A stretch of 64,000 nucleotides of DNA from Bog-473 sp963781955. GTDB lineage: Bacteria > Actinomycetota > Acidimicrobiia > Acidimicrobiales > RAAP-2. The stretch is taken from contig CAWAHU010000003.1 of the NCBI GenBank assembly GCA_963781955.1, positions 744,001 to 808,000 of the forward strand. The letters are read 5' to 3'. Positions 34,686 through 43,790 of this stretch are shown one piece after another. The number at the start of each line of letters is the position of its first letter. Position 1 is the stretch's first letter. Under the pieces are notes generated by a model that was not told where the DNA came from, ran no database searches, and saw only the letters and a program-made list of their open reading frames with translations. Both the position numbers and the translations under genes were made by a program.

Positions 34686-35741
34686 TCATGAGGCTGTCAC
34701 CGACGAATAGGCGTCGTGGTCGGCGACGGCCGTACCCAGCCTCTCGAGCATCGCGGTGATGACCTGCGGCGCCACCTTCAGGGTGATCGCCCACAGGAAG
34801 AAGCCGTACACGATCCCCGCTCCGACGCGGTGCCGTGCCTCCTCCCACGATGGCGCATCGACGCCCTCGGCGCGGAGACGGTCCAGGTAGTGCCCGAGGA
34901 GGTCCGCCTCGGCCCGCCGGCGCTCCTCGGGACCCATGGTGCACGCGATGTGGTACCCGACGTCGAGGTACCACGGGCCGCGCTGGACGAGCTGCCAGTC
35001 CACCAGGCAGGGACGTCCGGCAGCGTCGAGGTACAGGTTCCCGACGTGGGCGTCACCGTGGAGCAGGCATCGTGGCTCCATTTCGTCCAACTGGTCCGCG
35101 AGCAGCCGGACGGCTTTCATGAGGCGCTCGGCATCGCGGACCTCCTCGGGCACCAAGGAGCCGGTGGGACCCTCGAAGTTCCCGCTGATCTCGCGGAGCC
35201 CACGCGCTCTCATCGTCGCCTCGAGCCGCGGCGTGAGCCACGGCTCGTCGGACCGGCCCGCTCCCCACGTCCGACCGTGCAGGATCGCGTACTGCTCGAG
35301 GCTCTCTGCCACCTGATCGGCGGTGTACGTGCTGAGGGCATCGAGAAACGTCGCGCCTTGCGCAACGACGTCCCCGGTGATCACCACGCCGTGTTGAGTG
35401 GCTGGGTCGACGTCGGCATAGACGCTGTCGAGGGTTCGCACGCCGGTGTCGCCGGCGAGGTGTCGGTAGAACAATGCCTCAGGCACACCCGCCGTCCGGC
35501 TGGCCGCGGCTGTGTCCGAGCAGTCCGTGAAGTACCCCTTGACGCAGAGATCGGCCGGAAGCACTGGAGGCAACGCACCCTCGCACTCAATGCGAAAGCG
35601 TGCGTTGGTGGACACTCGCGAGACGACGGGCCCGGCTTCCACCGATACCACCGTGATGCCGGGGAACCGCCCACCCAACGCCCGGCTCAGCCATCCGGGG
35701 TCCAGCACCTCCCCCAGCGTGTTCGGTATCGGCGGCGACAT
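34686..35741 (-). CDS. Aminoglycoside-phosphotransferase-like kinase (CHK/APH superfamily)
   Basis: A 351-residue kinase-like fold. The Brenner motif HGDAHVGN is at 228-235 and the metal-binding Asp in LVDWQ at 247-250. In actinobacterial lipid and steroid clusters such proteins probably phosphorylate small alcohols; antibiotic resistance is not implied. It follows the acyl-CoA ligase by 18 bp. The 156-bp space after it carries the promoter or leader of the solute-binding protein gene. Confidence 0.85.
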   Translation of the reverse strand: MSPPIPNTLGEVLDPGWLSRALGGRFPGITVVSVEAGPVVSRVSTNARFRIECEGALPPVLPADLCVKGYFTDCSDTAAASRTAGVPEALFYRHLAGDTGVRTLDSVYADVDPATQHGVVITGDVVAQGATFLDALSTYTADQVAESLEQYAILHGRTWGAGRSDEPWLTPRLEATMRARGLREISGNFEGPTGSLVPEEVRDAERLMKAVRLLADQLDEMEPRCLLHGDAHVGNLYLDAAGRPCLVDWQLVQRGPWYLDVGYHIACTMGPEERRRAEADLLGHYLDRLRAEGVDAPSWEEARHRVGAGIVYGFFLWAITLKVAPQVITAMLERLGTAVADHDAYSSVTAS

Positions 35742-35759
35742 GGCGTGAGTGCCGGCGCC

Positions 35760-37382
35760 TCAGGCCCGACCGTCACGAAGGCGGTCGCGCAATACGTACT
35801 TCTGCACCTTGCCCGACGAGGTGCGAGGGAAGTCGTCGACGGGTATCAGCTCCTCGGGCCACTTCTGACGGGCGACACCCGCAGCGTCCAGGTGGTTCCT
35901 CATCAGGGGGAGATCAGGCGCCGGACGGCCCCCGGACATGCGGAGAAATGCCGCTGCGTGCTCCCCCATCCGTGCATCGGGCGCCGCGACCACGGCCACC
36001 TCGGCGACACCCGCGAAGGTCATGAGAACCTCCTCGACCTCCGCGGCGCTGATGTTCTCGCCTCCGCGGATGATGACGTCGGAGATCCGGTCGGTGATCG
36101 ACAGATACCCGTCGCCGTCCACGACACCGATGTCACCCGTGTGGTACCAACCACCGTCGTCGAACACCTTCGCTGTCAGCGACGCATCTGTGTACCCGAG
36201 GAAGCATTCAGGGCCCCGCGAGAGGATCTCGCCGGGTTCTTCGGGTTCCACCTCCCTGCCGTCGGAGTCGACGAGCTTGATCTCGCAGCCGGGCAACGGC
36301 CGCCCGTCCGTGGCGAGCCGCTTGTCCAGTGGGTCGGCGTGGGTGCATCCGGTGATCGAGGGGTGCTCGGTGGATCCATACATGGAGTAGATGTTCAGGC
36401 CGAGCTCAGTCGCCCGCTCCATGACCGCCCGAGGTACCGGGGCGCCACCCATTCCCTGGTAGTGCAACCGTTCCAGATGCTCCGTGTCGCAGCGTGGGTC
36501 GTCGAGCAGGCTGGTAAGGAAGTAGGGGGCTCCCCCGCCCGCACTCAGATCCTCCGAAGCGATCAGGTCCAACACGACCGCGGGCTCCCACTGGTCCACG
36601 AGGTGGACGGCCTTACCTCGATCGACCGGGATCAGAAGCGCTCCCAGCATGCCGATCGCGTGGCTGATCGGGTTCGCAACGAGCAACGGTCGCGTTGTCG
36701 GCGGCGAGGTCGCCCCGAGCTGCGCGATCTCCGCGCACACCGTATGGTGCGAATGGACGACGCCCTTCGGACTGGCCGTCGTCCCCGAGGTCCAACCCAC
36801 GAGGGCAGGAGCTCCCGGATCAACTCTCGTCGCCGACTCGATGGGGTCGTGGGCGAGCAGGTCGCTGAAACCGACGCTCCCGGGTGGACCCGCTCCGTCG
36901 AGAACCACGAGCTGCATCCCCGGGATCTCCGGCATCGCCTCCAGGTTGGCCAAGAAGTCCTGATGGCCGAACCGCGAGGCGGTCACGTGCACCCGCGGGC
37001 GGCATTCGCCGAGGATGTAGGAGGTCTCACGGCTCCCGTAGATGTGGACGATCGGCGCCGCGACCGCTCCGACGAACGCGGCCGCATAGAACGTGAGCGC
37101 CCCCTCGAGCCAGTTCGGGGTCTGGAAGGTGACGACGTCTCCTGCGCCGACCCCCCGGGCGACCAGCCCCGAGGCGACCCGGCGTGCCATGTCCAGGACG
37201 TCGCCGAACGAGCCTCTCCAGGGACGAGTCCGGGAGTGGATCACGAACGGCAGGTCCTTGCCGGCGGCGAGACCGTCGGCCATCCGTTGGCCCACGGTGT
37301 GGCCAGGCCACCAACCCTCGGCTGCGAACCGGTGGCGGTCCTCGACGGCGACCTCGCGCAGGTCCCACGCGGAAGCTCCCAT
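35760..37382 (-). CDS. AMP-dependent acyl-CoA synthetase (cyclohexanecarboxylate/benzoate-CoA ligase-like)
   Basis: A 540-residue ANL enzyme. A3 motif WTSGTTASPKGVVHS, A5 motif SMYGSTEHP, A7 motif WYHTGDIGVVDGDGY, ISDVIIRGGENIS, and the terminal Lys in RTSSGKVQKY. It makes a CoA thioester from a cyclic or aliphatic acid. Its start lies 90 nt downstream of the third palindromic site, suggesting control by the TetR protein at 32506. Confidence 0.92.
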   Translation of the reverse strand: MGASAWDLREVAVEDRHRFAAEGWWPGHTVGQRMADGLAAGKDLPFVIHSRTRPWRGSFGDVLDMARRVASGLVARGVGAGDVVTFQTPNWLEGALTFYAAAFVGAVAAPIVHIYGSRETSYILGECRPRVHVTASRFGHQDFLANLEAMPEIPGMQLVVLDGAGPPGSVGFSDLLAHDPIESATRVDPGAPALVGWTSGTTASPKGVVHSHHTVCAEIAQLGATSPPTTRPLLVANPISHAIGMLGALLIPVDRGKAVHLVDQWEPAVVLDLIASEDLSAGGGAPYFLTSLLDDPRCDTEHLERLHYQGMGGAPVPRAVMERATELGLNIYSMYGSTEHPSITGCTHADPLDKRLATDGRPLPGCEIKLVDSDGREVEPEEPGEILSRGPECFLGYTDASLTAKVFDDGGWYHTGDIGVVDGDGYLSITDRISDVIIRGGENISAAEVEEVLMTFAGVAEVAVVAAPDARMGEHAAAFLRMSGGRPAPDLPLMRNHLDAAGVARQKWPEELIPVDDFPRTSSGKVQKYVLRDRLRDGRA

Positions 37383-37471
37383 CAGACTCGGATCAACCTC
37401 CCCCTTCGACTGCCCGCCGGATCCCCGCCCGGGCGGGTAGAACGCATGTTAGCCGAGACGTAGAACCACGT

Positions 37472-37489
37472 TTCGAAATCAGATTCGAT
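37472..37489. promoter_or_regulatory. Palindromic operator site 3 (probable TetR target)
   Basis: TTCGAAA-N4-ATTCGAT, 7-bp arms with five pairing, embedded in TTTCGAAATCAGATTCGATT. It lies in the 122-bp gap between the LLM oxidoreductase stop and the acyl-CoA ligase start and keeps the TCGA-N8-TCGA spacing of sites 1 and 2. Confidence 0.65.
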
Positions 37490-37504
37490 TTAGTTCCTTG
37501 CGGG

Positions 37505-38449
37505 TTAGTACCTTGCAGGCTCATCACCCGATGGGTGGATACCGGGCAGCACGTCGGCGAAGAGTGCCTGCACGACAGCGTCGGCCTCGCCGGGGGCCGT
37601 GGCGGGAGCGAGGACGAGATGGCGGGCCCCGGCGTCGACGAACCCCTGCAGCGTCGCACGGACTTCGTCAGGGGTTCCAACGGCCGCGACACGGTCGACC
37701 ATGGCGCGGAAGTCCTGGTTGTACGTCCCTCCGATCGCCGCTGCAGCCTGCTCCCGAGATCGCCGCCCGTCCGCGCCGACGTTCACGAACACGAAGGCGC
37801 ACCACTCGAACCCCGACAGGTCCCTCTTGGCGACACGCGCCACCTCTCGGATCCGGGCGACCGACCCCGCGTAGCGCTGGGGTGAGTACAGGTAGGGCAT
37901 CCACCCGTCCCCCAGGAGCGCGGCCCGCCGCATCGCGACGTCCTTGCGCCCAGCGACAACGATGGGCGGCCCCCCGTCCTGCACCGGGGGCGGATGGATC
38001 CGGACCTCCGACATGGAGTAGTAGCGACCCCGGTGCGTCGTCTCCTTGCCGGTCCACAGGCGGCGGAGCAGCGGGATGGCCTCGTCGGTGCGCGCACCAC
38101 GTTCAGCCAGCGGCACCCCGCACGCTCGGAACTCCTCGGGGTACTCGCCGCCGACTCCCACACCGAGGATGACGCGCCCTCCGGTGTACCGGTCCAGGTC
38201 GGCGACCTGCTTGGCCACGATGGCAGGGGGATAGAGCGGTAGGAGGAGGATCGAGGTGCCGATCCTCACGCGCCTGGTCATGGCGGACAGGCGGGCCAAA
38301 CCCATGAGCGCCTCGGGCGAAGCGTTGCGGGAGGCCACATGGCCCCCGGTCCACAGAGAATCGAGGGGCAGGTCCTCGAGGTCCGTCGTCGTGGCGAGCC
38401 CACCACTGACTACGAGTCCGATGTGGAGCCTGGGGATGTCCGACGCCAC
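37505..38449 (-). CDS. LLM-class (luciferase-like) F420-dependent oxidoreductase
   Basis: A 314-residue TIM-barrel protein: RVRIGTSILLLPLYPP, GRVILGVGVGGEYPEEF (substrate/cofactor loop) and PPIVVAGRKDVAMRRAALLGDGW. These are typical of actinobacterial F420-dependent reductases and dehydrogenases of the bacterial luciferase superfamily. FMN-dependence cannot be excluded. Located 18 bp downstream of the TetR gene, in the same direction. Confidence 0.87.
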   Translation of the reverse strand: MASDIPRLHIGLVVSGGLATTTDLEDLPLDSLWTGGHVASRNASPEALMGLARLSAMTRRVRIGTSILLLPLYPPAIVAKQVADLDRYTGGRVILGVGVGGEYPEEFRACGVPLAERGARTDEAIPLLRRLWTGKETTHRGRYYSMSEVRIHPPPVQDGGPPIVVAGRKDVAMRRAALLGDGWMPYLYSPQRYAGSVARIREVARVAKRDLSGFEWCAFVFVNVGADGRRSREQAAAAIGGTYNQDFRAMVDRVAAVGTPDEVRATLQGFVDAGARHLVLAPATAPGEADAVVQALFADVLPGIHPSGDEPARY

Positions 38450-38467
38450 GCCGAGCCCCGTTGATCG

Positions 38468-39220
38468 CTAGCCGGCCGCGCGTCGGGATCCGGTCCTGGC
38501 CGGGCGCCGGGCCGCCGTCGACGACGGCGGCGGGGCCGGGCCGCTGACCGCGGCGAAGCAGAACTCCCACAATCTCTCGGCGATCCGGTCGCTGGGCTCA
38601 TCGAGGCCGGCGCAGTCGTAGTGGTGGAACACGGCCATCGTCAGCTGAGTGACCAGCCACGCCGAGTACTCCGGGTCGTTGGCGTGCACGCGGCCCGTGT
38701 CGGTTGCGGCGCGGATCTCCTCGACCAAGAGATCCGTGTACGGCTGCGTGGCCCGGGAGACCTCGGCCGGGTACAACGTCTGGAGGCGGAAGTGCTCCGA
38801 TGTCATGAAGCTGGGGCCACTGCCAGGGGCGTCGAGGGCTCCGACCGTGGCGGTGACGTAATAGCGCAGCCGCTCGACGGGATCCGACAGCCTGCGAGCC
38901 CGCTTCCGGTACGCCGCGCAGTTCTCGTCGATGATGTCCTCGATCACCGCGAGCAGGAGGTAGTCCTTGCCCGGGAAGTACCGGTAGAAGGTCTGCAGGG
39001 CGATGCCCGCTTCCTTGATCAGCTCCTGGGTCGTGAAGCTCGGGCCCTTGGTCTCGATGAGCCGGCGGGCCGCCGCCACGATCGACTTCGCCTGCTCGAC
39101 GCCCCTGTCCCTCGAGCGCTGCACGACGGGGGACCGATCGGCGACACGCTCGGCCCACGTCACCCGCGCCACAGTAGCCGGGCTCGTTCCACGCTCCTTC
39201 GGGGTCGCCGGGGTGGTCAT
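38468..39220 (-). CDS. TetR/AcrR family transcriptional regulator
   Basis: A 250-residue protein. The HTH lies at about 45-90 with TTQELIKEAGIALQTFYRYF. The N-terminal 40 residues are basic and disordered-looking, and the C-terminal 20 residues are Pro/Arg-rich. It ends the long operon that starts at 47490 and precedes the LLM gene. The start at 39220, 11 bp after the thiolase stop, fits the operon spacing; the longer frame upstream is a shadow of the thiolase gene. Confidence 0.87.
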   Translation of the reverse strand: MTTPATPKERGTSPATVARVTWAERVADRSPVVQRSRDRGVEQAKSIVAAARRLIETKGPSFTTQELIKEAGIALQTFYRYFPGKDYLLLAVIEDIIDENCAAYRKRARRLSDPVERLRYYVTATVGALDAPGSGPSFMTSEHFRLQTLYPAEVSRATQPYTDLLVEEIRAATDTGRVHANDPEYSAWLVTQLTMAVFHHYDCAGLDEPSDRIAERLWEFCFAAVSGPAPPPSSTAARRPARTGSRRAAG

Positions 39221-39231
39221 CGACGTGAGCG

Positions 39232-40434
39232 TCAGAACGGCTCGGCGCTGTACGCCACCGCGCCGCCGTAGTGCGGAGAGGAGTGGCATGCCACGCCGAT
39301 GGAGACGTCGGGCCGCTGCCGATCCCCCGCCCGTCCGGCCAACTGCAGGTAGCACTCGAGCATCTGGGGAACACCGTGCATGCGTCCGTTGCCGAGCGCA
39401 CCTCCACCGGAGAGAACGGGGAGCGCGCCCTTCCGATCGCTGTCGATGCCGCCTTCGAGCACCAATCGGTGCGCCTCGCCGACTGGGCACAGCGACATCG
39501 ACTCCATCCACAGGTAGACGAAGGGTGAGAACCCGTCATAGACCTGCGGAAGGTCGACCTCATCCGGCCCGATCCCGGCACGCTCCCACAAGCGCTGCGC
39601 CGTCACCTGCCCGACCTCCATGATGTCGTCGAGTGGCCAGTGGAGCGGCAGACGGTGCCGCACCGGCGCCCCCGTGGCGTACCCCGACACGTAGACGGGA
39701 CGGTGGGGAAGGTCACTGGCGCGCTCCGCCGAGGTGAAGACGAAGGCGGCCGCCCCGTCCACCGGGATGTCGCAGTCGAGGCGACAGATCGGGTCGTTGA
39801 CCATCGGTTCCGACAGGTACTCCTCGGCCGGCAGCGGCGTGCCCCACCAGTGGGACCACGGGATCCGCGCCCCGTTCTTGCGCGCTTCCGAAACGACCGC
39901 GGCCATGGCCTCACGGGTCGCGCCGTAGCGTTGGAGGTACTCGGTGTAGGGCAGCGCGATCATGGCCAGCGGGCCGAAGTAACCCTGAGGGACGGTCCAC
40001 TGCTGAGCGCCACGGACCTCGGTCATCGGGTTGGCGTGGTACGTGCCCCGCGGGTTGTGCAGGGCCCGGTGCACGAGCACGTACTCGGCCGCCCCACTCA
40101 TCACCGCGTTGACCGCCATGGCGACAGCACCGGGCAGCTGCCCGAATCCCTGGAAGCCCGCCGCATAGCGGGGGTTCACGCCGAGGTGTTCGGCCAGCCA
40201 GTTGGCGGATACCAAGCTCACGCCGTCCACGGCGGCATGCGCGCCGGCAGACGGGAACAGGCTGGCCGTCACGAACCCGTCGACGTCCCCCACGCTCAGC
40301 CCGGCGTCCGCGATCGCCTGCCGGGCGGTTTGGACCGTGAGGGCACCGAGCGTCGTCTCGGCGTGCCGCTCCACCGGGCTCTGGGCGAAGCCGGCGACGG
40401 CCACCCGGTTGCTGGACTCCATCCGCGCGCTCAC
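39232..40434 (-). CDS. Thiolase-like (Ltp type) protein, probable aldolase subunit
   Basis: A 400-residue thiolase fold. The nucleophile region reads GFQGFGQLPGAVAM, with no Cys. Tyr-containing segments QVYDGFSPFVY and SSPHYGGAVAY occupy the late active-site loops. Ltp2-type retro-aldolases lack Cys and use Tyr pairs, so an aldolase role is likely. It forms an ATGA overlap with a single-domain DUF35 gene, as expected for an Ltp2-ChsH2-type pair. Confidence 0.85.
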   Translation of the reverse strand: MSARMESSNRVAVAGFAQSPVERHAETTLGALTVQTARQAIADAGLSVGDVDGFVTASLFPSAGAHAAVDGVSLVSANWLAEHLGVNPRYAAGFQGFGQLPGAVAMAVNAVMSGAAEYVLVHRALHNPRGTYHANPMTEVRGAQQWTVPQGYFGPLAMIALPYTEYLQRYGATREAMAAVVSEARKNGARIPWSHWWGTPLPAEEYLSEPMVNDPICRLDCDIPVDGAAAFVFTSAERASDLPHRPVYVSGYATGAPVRHRLPLHWPLDDIMEVGQVTAQRLWERAGIGPDEVDLPQVYDGFSPFVYLWMESMSLCPVGEAHRLVLEGGIDSDRKGALPVLSGGGALGNGRMHGVPQMLECYLQLAGRAGDRQRPDVSIGVACHSSPHYGGAVAYSAEPF

Positions 40435-40853
40435 GAACCGCCCTCCAGCTCGAAGGCGAGGACGGCCACGCCGGGAGCCAGGTCCTCGAACGCCAGGCGG
40501 ACAGGCGCGCCCAGGCGCAGCGGCGCCTCGAGACCGTCAACCAGCCGGCCGATCAGTCGCAGGTCCGGTTGCGCCGACAATTCCACGTCGACCAGCACGA
40601 ACGGTTCGTCGAACCCGGGCAGGAACGACCGCCGCATGACGGTCCACGACCGGATGGACCCCGAGCCGTCGACCGGGGTGAACGCGTAGGCCGGATCCGT
40701 CGTGCCGCAGTGGGGGCAAACCGTGTCGGGCGGATGGCTGAGCTTGCCGCACTGCGCGCAGCGGGCCAACACCAGGGTGTGGGTGGCAGCCGCGGTCCAG
40801 AACCCCTGCGACTGCTCGTCGGGAACCGGCAGCGGACGGCCCGCCCCGGTCAA
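40431..40853 (-). CDS. DUF35 OB-fold / Zn-ribbon protein
   Basis: A 140-residue protein of the usual family size. The zinc ribbon is CAQCG (about 32-36) and CPHCG (about 46-50), followed by an OB fold (GSGSIRSWTVMRR, FVLVDVEL). The TTG start at 40853 is the only in-frame choice that gives the normal length, and it overlaps the CoA-transferase stop (TTGA). Acyl-CoA-binding partner of the thiolase-like protein it overlaps. Confidence 0.85.
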   Translation of the reverse strand: MTGAGRPLPVPDEQSQGFWTAAATHTLVLARCAQCGKLSHPPDTVCPHCGTTDPAYAFTPVDGSGSIRSWTVMRRSFLPGFDEPFVLVDVELSAQPDLRLIGRLVDGLEAPLRLGAPVRLAFEDLAPGVAVLAFELEGGS

Positions 40854-42061
40854 AGGATGACCCCCGACTCCTTCAGGCCAGCGATGTCGTCCCACCCGTA
40901 ACCCAACTCCAACAACAGGGACTCCGTGTCCTCGCCGTGTTCCGGCGCCCGGCGCAGGGCTGGCGGCTGGCCGTCGAACTGCACCGGCACAGCCGGGAGG
41001 CGGTAGGCGGCTTCGCCGTCGATCACCACGTCGCCGACGTACCCGTTGGCCTCCACCTGCGGATCGTCGAGAAGCTCGGACACCGACTGGACGGGAGCCC
41101 AGGGCGCATCGAGGCGGGCAAGGAGCACCTTCCATTCGTCGAACGTCCGCTTGGCGAACTCCCCGTCGAGCTCGGCCACGCACGCCGCCGAGTTCTCCCG
41201 TCGAGCTGTGAGATCCGCGAAACGCGGATCCTCCAAGAGGTCGGGCCGGCCGATCAGCCGGCAGAAATCGGGCCAGTAACGGTCCGGCTGCAGGAAGACC
41301 AGTTGGATGTGCCGACCGTCCTTGGTCCGGTACACGCCGACGAGGGGGTTGACCAGCGGGGCGCGGCCACCGGACGCCCGGGGCTCGTCGCCGCCGAGCG
41401 CGGCGAGCAGATCCGAGGACAAGGTCCACATCGCCGTCGCCAGCAGCGAGACGTCGACGACCGAGCCCACGCCGGTCCGCGAGCGCTTGAGCAGAGCCGC
41501 CGCGATGCCGAAGGCCAGGGCCAGTGCTGCGTTCCGATCTCCCATGGCGCCGCGTTGCCCGATGGGGTACTCGCGTTCGGGCGGAGTCAAGATGTGCGCC
41601 AGCCCGCCCCGCGCCCAGAAGGCCGTCGCGTCGTACCCGGCCTGGTCGGCGTCCGGCCCCTTGACGCCGTACCCGTGCCCCCGGGCGTACACCAGCTCGG
41701 GGTAGCGACCCGTGAGCCTGTCGGAGTCGAGACCGGCGCGCTGCAACGCCCCGGGCCGCATGTTGGTCAGGAAGACGTCGGCCGACCCGAGGAGCCGGTG
41801 CAGCACGGCCAGCCCCTCCTCGTGCCGGATGTCGAGTGCCAGCGACCGCTTCCCCCTGTTGGCCAGCGCCAGCGACAGGTTGACACCACCGTGCTCGGCT
41901 CCGATGCCCTGGGTGGCCAGGCCACGGTAGGGGTCGCCCTGCGTGGGCTCCACGTGCACGACGTCGGCACCCCAGTCGGCCAGGAGCGCCCCGGCGACCG
42001 GAACGAACACCCACTGGGCTAGCTCGACGACCCTGATCCCTTCGAAGGCATGCTCGGACAT
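40850..42061 (-). CDS. CaiB/BaiF (class III) CoA-transferase
   Basis: A 403-residue protein with the family start GIRVVELAQWVFVPVAGALLADWGADV, the nucleotide-handle segment HVEPTQGDPYRG and the catalytic Asp region GYDATAFWARGG. It moves CoA between a donor and an acid, a ligase-independent way of activating a pathway acid. 15 bp downstream of the Ddn-like gene. Confidence 0.92.
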   Translation of the reverse strand: MSEHAFEGIRVVELAQWVFVPVAGALLADWGADVVHVEPTQGDPYRGLATQGIGAEHGGVNLSLALANRGKRSLALDIRHEEGLAVLHRLLGSADVFLTNMRPGALQRAGLDSDRLTGRYPELVYARGHGYGVKGPDADQAGYDATAFWARGGLAHILTPPEREYPIGQRGAMGDRNAALALAFGIAAALLKRSRTGVGSVVDVSLLATAMWTLSSDLLAALGGDEPRASGGRAPLVNPLVGVYRTKDGRHIQLVFLQPDRYWPDFCRLIGRPDLLEDPRFADLTARRENSAACVAELDGEFAKRTFDEWKVLLARLDAPWAPVQSVSELLDDPQVEANGYVGDVVIDGEAAYRLPAVPVQFDGQPPALRRAPEHGEDTESLLLELGYGWDDIAGLKESGVIL

Positions 42062-42075
42062 CTCGTCGCAGTCGG

Positions 42076-42537
42076 TCAAGCTCGGTTGGACGGCGTGAGG
42101 ACAACGACCGGGATCACCCGGTCGGTCCGGGACTGGTAGGCGTCGTAGTTGGGCCACAGGTCGGTCATGATCTTCCAGAGCCGGGGCTTCTCGGCCTCCT
42201 CTGCCGTCCGCGCCGTCACGTCGAGGTGCTCGGCCCGCACCTGGATCTGCGCGGAGGGCTGTGCCAGGAGGTTCCGGTACCAGTTGGGGTGCTGCGGGGC
42301 CCCGCCCATCGAGGCGACCACCAGGTAGTCCTCGCCGTCCCGCCCGTGGATCAGCGGGGTGGTCCGCAGCTCCCCGCTCTTCCTCCCGGTCGTGGTCAAC
42401 AGCAGGATCGGGACTCCGTTCCAGACGTAACCGACCTCGCCGTCCGTCTCCTGGTAACGGCGGACATGCTCCGCCCCGAGCAAGGTGACGTCGGGGGGCC
42501 GGTAAGGCGCATCGCTCACTGTGGGCTCCTGTTCCAT
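42076..42537 (-). CDS. Deazaflavin (F420)-dependent nitroreductase/reductase, Ddn family
   Basis: A 153-residue split beta-barrel protein with LLLTTTGRKSGELRTTPL and YLVVASMGGAPQHPNWYRNL, the conserved Ddn/FQR cofactor-binding segments. It uses reduced F420 to reduce quinones, enones or nitro groups. Start ATG 42537, three bases after the P450 stop. Supports the presence of F420 in this organism. Confidence 0.92.
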   Translation of the reverse strand: MEQEPTVSDAPYRPPDVTLLGAEHVRRYQETDGEVGYVWNGVPILLLTTTGRKSGELRTTPLIHGRDGEDYLVVASMGGAPQHPNWYRNLLAQPSAQIQVRAEHLDVTARTAEEAEKPRLWKIMTDLWPNYDAYQSRTDRVIPVVVLTPSNRA

Positions 42538-42539
42538 GA

Positions 42540-43790
42540 TCAGCCGAACCGGACCGGGATGGCCGTAGCCCCCCGTTCGTAGAACCCGATGAAGCGCGGT
42601 GGTTCGGCGTCGGGGTCGAGCCGGAGGTTGGGGAGGCGGTCGAGCAGCGCGTTGATGGCGACCGTCATCTCCGCCCGGGCCACGTGTTGCCCTAGGCACA
42701 CGTGCGGCCCCCCGCCGAAGGCCAACGTCGCCTTGGTGGTACGGAACGGGTCGAACTCGTCGGGACGCTCCCAGCGGTCGGGGTCGCGGTTGGCGGCGCC
42801 GATGCAGATGTGGAGCACCGATCCCTTGGGGAGGTGCGTACCGAAGAAGTCGACGTCCTCACTGACCCAGCGCGAGAACATCGGATCCGTCGGCAGCCAC
42901 CGCGCCGACTCCTCGATCACAGAGCGCAGCAGGCTTCGGTCCGCTCGGACGTCGTCGAGAAGCTCCGGCCGCTGCAGGAGGGCACCGAGGGTGATGCCCA
43001 TCTGCTTCCACGTCGTGCCCGAGCCGGCGGCGAGCAGCAGCATGGAGAAGGAGTAGATCTCAGCGTCGGTCAGGCGGTGTGCCCGTCCGTCCTCATCGGT
43101 GACCTCCGCCTCGACCAGGACGCTGATGAGGTCATCCGCCGGGTGCTCGCGACGGGCCGCCACGATCGGAGCCATCATCTCGATGATCCGTTCGGGTTGC
43201 GCCAAGGACTCCCGGACGTCGAGGGCCTGGTCCGGCGGGAGGCCGAAGCTGCCCGTGATCGTGAGCACCGGAATGGCGGCGCAGAGCTCGACGTTCAGCT
43301 CGGCACGACCTTCCCCCTCGAAGGAGTCGATGAGGGCGTGGACCGTGGACTCGATCCAATTCTCGATCCACCACCTCACCTTGGCCGGCGAAAAGGACGG
43401 CTGCACGAGTGCCCGGTAACGGCGGTGCTGGGCGCCCCCCATGGACAGCATGCTGTTGGTGGGACCGGGTTGACCCTCCTCGAGGTCCACGGCCTCGGCG
43501 GACGAGGTGAACGTCTCGGGGTTCCGATAGGCGGCGTCACACGCAGCCCATGAGAAGGCGGAGAAGTGCGGCCGGTCCGGCGACGGCAACCCGTGGAAGA
43601 TCAGGTCCTCCTCCACCCCGGAGAGCGCGTGCACGGTGCCCTCGTGCACTGCAGCCTGCTCCCGCAGGTCGTGCCACACCGGGTACGGGTCGGCCCGGTA
43701 GTGGCCGCCGTTCCAAGCTTGGACGTTGCCGGCCAGGTCGAACAGCCGGCGGACCCGCTCGGGGTCAAGGAGTTGCGGGGACCCGCTCAT
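42540..43790 (-). CDS. Cytochrome P450
   Basis: A 416-residue soluble P450. The heme ligand is Cys365 in FGGGPHVCLG; ESARW is the ExxR motif of the K helix. The I-helix reads LLAAGSGTTW, with Ser/Gly where Asp or Glu is usual before Thr, so proton delivery may be unusual. The partner 3Fe-4S ferredoxin is two genes upstream (44791). The start at 43790 overlaps the SDR stop (ATGA). Confidence 0.93.
   Translation of the reverse strand: MSGSPQLLDPERVRRLFDLAGNVQAWNGGHYRADPYPVWHDLREQAAVHEGTVHALSGVEEDLIFHGLPSPDRPHFSAFSWAACDAAYRNPETFTSSAEAVDLEEGQPGPTNSMLSMGGAQHRRYRALVQPSFSPAKVRWWIENWIESTVHALIDSFEGEGRAELNVELCAAIPVLTITGSFGLPPDQALDVRESLAQPERIIEMMAPIVAARREHPADDLISVLVEAEVTDEDGRAHRLTDAEIYSFSMLLLAAGSGTTWKQMGITLGALLQRPELLDDVRADRSLLRSVIEESARWLPTDPMFSRWVSEDVDFFGTHLPKGSVLHICIGAANRDPDRWERPDEFDPFRTTKATLAFGGGPHVCLGQHVARAEMTVAINALLDRLPNLRLDPDAEPPRFIGFYERGATAIPVRFG

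Noticed and set aside
34686..35741. Aminoglycoside resistance gene
   Set aside because: The fold is APH-like, but the catabolic context and lack of resistance-family specific features point to a small-molecule kinase.
34716..37463. A 915-codon open frame on the plus strand
   Set aside because: Antisense to the kinase-like and acyl-CoA ligase genes; no domain signature.
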